Below, in pieces: positions 45,215 to 46,685 of a DNA stretch of 46,685 nucleotides (position 1 is its first letter; each line of letters starts with the position of its first letter). The notes below the pieces were generated by a model. It did not search any database and had not been told where the DNA came from. It worked only from the letters and a program-made list of their open reading frames with translations. The stretch comes from NIOZ-UU35 sp964344175 (GTDB lineage Bacteria; Chloroflexota; Anaerolineae; Anaerolineales; UBA11858): positions 1 to 46,685 of the forward strand of contig CAYFMI010000026.1 in NCBI GenBank assembly GCA_964344175.1. The letters are read 5' to 3'. The position numbers and the translations under genes are program-made.

Positions 45215-46685
45215 ATGGATGTGAAGAAAGAGATCAAGCAGCTTCTCAGAGATATTGGCCCAGGGCGCATGATGAGCACCGCCTATGATACTGCCTGGGT
45301 AGCGCGCCTCGTGGAGTTGGGTGAGCCGATTGGTGAGCAAGCGCTGGAATGGCTGCGTGAACATCAATTGCCCGATGGCAGTTGGGGAGCGTCGGAGCCG
45401 CGTTACTACCATGATCGGCTGATTTGCACCCTGGCCGCCATGACCGCTTTAGGGCGCTATGGTAATGACAAAGATAAAACGCGCCTTCAGCGGGCGCGTC
45501 TGGGTTTAGACATCGCCACGCGCGGGCTGCGCGCCGACCCGGTTGGCGAAACTATCGGGTTTGAGATGATTGTGCCTACCTTGCTTGAAGAGGCCAAAGA
45601 GTTAGGCTTAATCCGACGGTCAAGCAACGGCAGCATATCCGGACGCATCTTCTCCGGTCAAACGGCGATCGAAGCCCTTTCCTCAGAAGCCGAGAATTTT
45701 CGCCGTCGTGATGATGTTCTCGGAAAACTCTCCCGGCAGCGGGCTGCCAAATTAAGCGCCTTGCCTGAAGGCAAAATAAATCGCTATGTTACATTGGCAT
45801 TCTCAGCGGAGATGGCGGGCTTGGATCGAGTAGATTTGCTTGATGATGTGAATATATTGGAGTCAAATGGGTCGATAGCACACAGTCCTTCGGCGACCGC
45901 ATATTTTGCGCTTTATGTTTCATTAGGTAATCAGGCCGCGATGTCCTATCTACATGAAGTTGTCAATACTCAAAAAGACAATGGGGCAGTGCCGAATGTA
46001 GCGCCATTTGATGTTTTTGAACGCGCATGGACCTTGTGGAATTTAGATCTAGCGGAATCTTTGGACACAGGAGTATTAGAGTTATGTCAATCTCACCTGG
46101 ATTTTCTTGAAAATGCCTGGATCCCAAGTCGTGGAATGGGATTTGCTGCAGAATATACGCCTAAAGATAGCGATGGAACAAGCGTGACTATTGATGTGCT
46201 AGATAAATATGGACGAGAAACGGATCTTGAAACGCTATTTGTGTATGAGGAGAGTGACTATTTTCGGTGTTTTGCATTAGAGGCTAATCCTTCAGTTAGT
46301 GCGAATATTCATGTGCTTGGCGCCTTGCGTCAGGCAGGATTTGCGCCTAATCATATTTCGGTAACGAAAGTAGTGAATTTCTTGAAACGATCACGGTATC
46401 TGGATTCATTTTGGATGGATAAATGGCATGTATCACCTTATTATCCGACAACGCATTTGTTAATTATCGCCAATCGGTATGTGAACGAGTTTGTCCCAGA
46501 TGCTTTGCAATGGATATTAGATACGCAATTTCCTGATGGTTCATGGGGATATTATGTGCCTTCGCTGGAAGAAACAGCCTATTGTTTGCAGGCGTTATTC
46601 GTGTTGCATCGCTCTGGTCATTCAATATCTGTTGATGTATTACAAAAAGGAATTAACTGGTTGTTGAAAAATCAAGACAAGCTAT
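45215..46685 (+). CDS. Class II diterpene cyclase (copalyl-diphosphate-synthase-like), cut by the right edge
   Basis: 490 codons, open to the edge. Family marks: AYDTAWVARL (23-32), QLPDGSWG (51-58), SPSATAYFAL (224-233), WMDKWHVSPYYPT (400-412) and QFPDGSWG (438-445). These occur in bacterial and plant ent-CPS-type enzymes that cyclise geranylgeranyl diphosphate by protonation. The DxDD acid motif is DSDG (318-321): the middle, proton-giving Asp (320) stays but the last is Gly. AAAGGA lies 8 nt before the ATG. Base composition turns AT-richer after about 45.9 kb. Whether a partner synthase follows is beyond the window. Confidence 0.85.
   Translation, partial: MDVKKEIKQLLRDIGPGRMMSTAYDTAWVARLVELGEPIGEQALEWLREHQLPDGSWGASEPRYYHDRLICTLAAMTALGRYGNDKDKTRLQRARLGLDIATRGLRADPVGETIGFEMIVPTLLEEAKELGLIRRSSNGSISGRIFSGQTAIEALSSEAENFRRRDDVLGKLSRQRAAKLSALPEGKINRYVTLAFSAEMAGLDRVDLLDDVNILESNGSIAHSPSATAYFALYVSLGNQAAMSYLHEVVNTQKDNGAVPNVAPFDVFERAWTLWNLDLAESLDTGVLELCQSHLDFLENAWIPSRGMGFAAEYTPKDSDGTSVTIDVLDKYGRETDLETLFVYEESDYFRCFALEANPSVSANIHVLGALRQAGFAPNHISVTKVVNFLKRSRYLDSFWMDKWHVSPYYPTTHLLIIANRYVNEFVPDALQWILDTQFPDGSWGYYVPSLEETAYCLQALFVLHRSGHSISVDVLQKGINWLLKNQDKL

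Overview
The window looks like DNA of a Chloroflexota bacterium of the Anaerolineae type. This is an inference from protein style: secreted proteins with Thr/Pro/Glu-rich linkers of the 'TPEPTATP' kind, an NBR1-Ig lipoprotein, an Os1348-like leader protein, a Tad pilus set without a visible secretin, and a bacterial class II diterpene cyclase. No rRNA or marker gene fixes the taxon.

Two parts meet at a tRNA-Arg (29838-29910, minus strand). Left of the tRNA 3' end, from about 29.8 kb to the left edge, lies what reads as the right-hand part of an integrative or plasmid-like element. Nearly all genes are on the minus strand. In the direction of transcription it holds: a two-HTH regulator/excisionase-like gene next to the tRNA; a gene behind a 35-bp palindromic operator and a terminator-bearing leader; a block of small genes with an FtsK-like DNA translocase; a replication/partition block (AP2-domain protein, ParA, its partner, a 7-copy 11/12-bp repeat array, and a DnaA-N-type Rep gene broken by a 100-N gap inside a 21-bp tandem repeat); small proteins including an Os1348-like one; a VapBC-type toxin-antitoxin pair; a VHL-domain zinc-protease lipoprotein; and a solitary HicB-like protein. 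Then comes a long operon (about 16.3 to 2.35 kb) with membrane and secreted proteins, a HerA/VirB4-like ATPase carrying a large Ser/Gly-rich insert, and the Tad machinery (CpaB, CpaE, TadA, TadB, TadC, TadV). A separate short operon (flp, tadE) runs off the left edge. A lytic transglycosylase is the only plus-strand gene in this part.

The pilin operon and the assembly operon begin with near-identical regulatory heads: a TTGACA-17-TAGAAT promoter, a short conserved leader containing CCCAGGGATTAT, then an intrinsic terminator before the first gene. This suggests shared control by attenuation. Together with the HerA/VirB4 and FtsK-like ATPases, the wall hydrolase, Rep, Par and tRNA-linked Xis-like gene, the working hypothesis is a mobile element that uses a Tad-type pilus for transfer. 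This is untested.

Right of the tRNA the DNA looks chromosomal: a remnant of a MetH-activation-domain gene, a methyltransferase-DNPH1 fusion, pyruvate kinase, and a minus-strand cluster combining GTP cyclohydrolase II, RibD-type reductase, a Cys-less PTPS homologue, a BchC-like dehydrogenase, a GT4 glycosyltransferase, a methyltransferase, a CDP-alcohol phosphatidyltransferase and a flippase-like protein, probably making an unknown GTP-derived, glycosylated or lipid-linked compound. The window ends with an NBR1-Ig lipoprotein, a receiver-only response regulator, an RdgB/HAM1 NTPase, an MFS/GPH transporter and a diterpene cyclase cut by the right edge.
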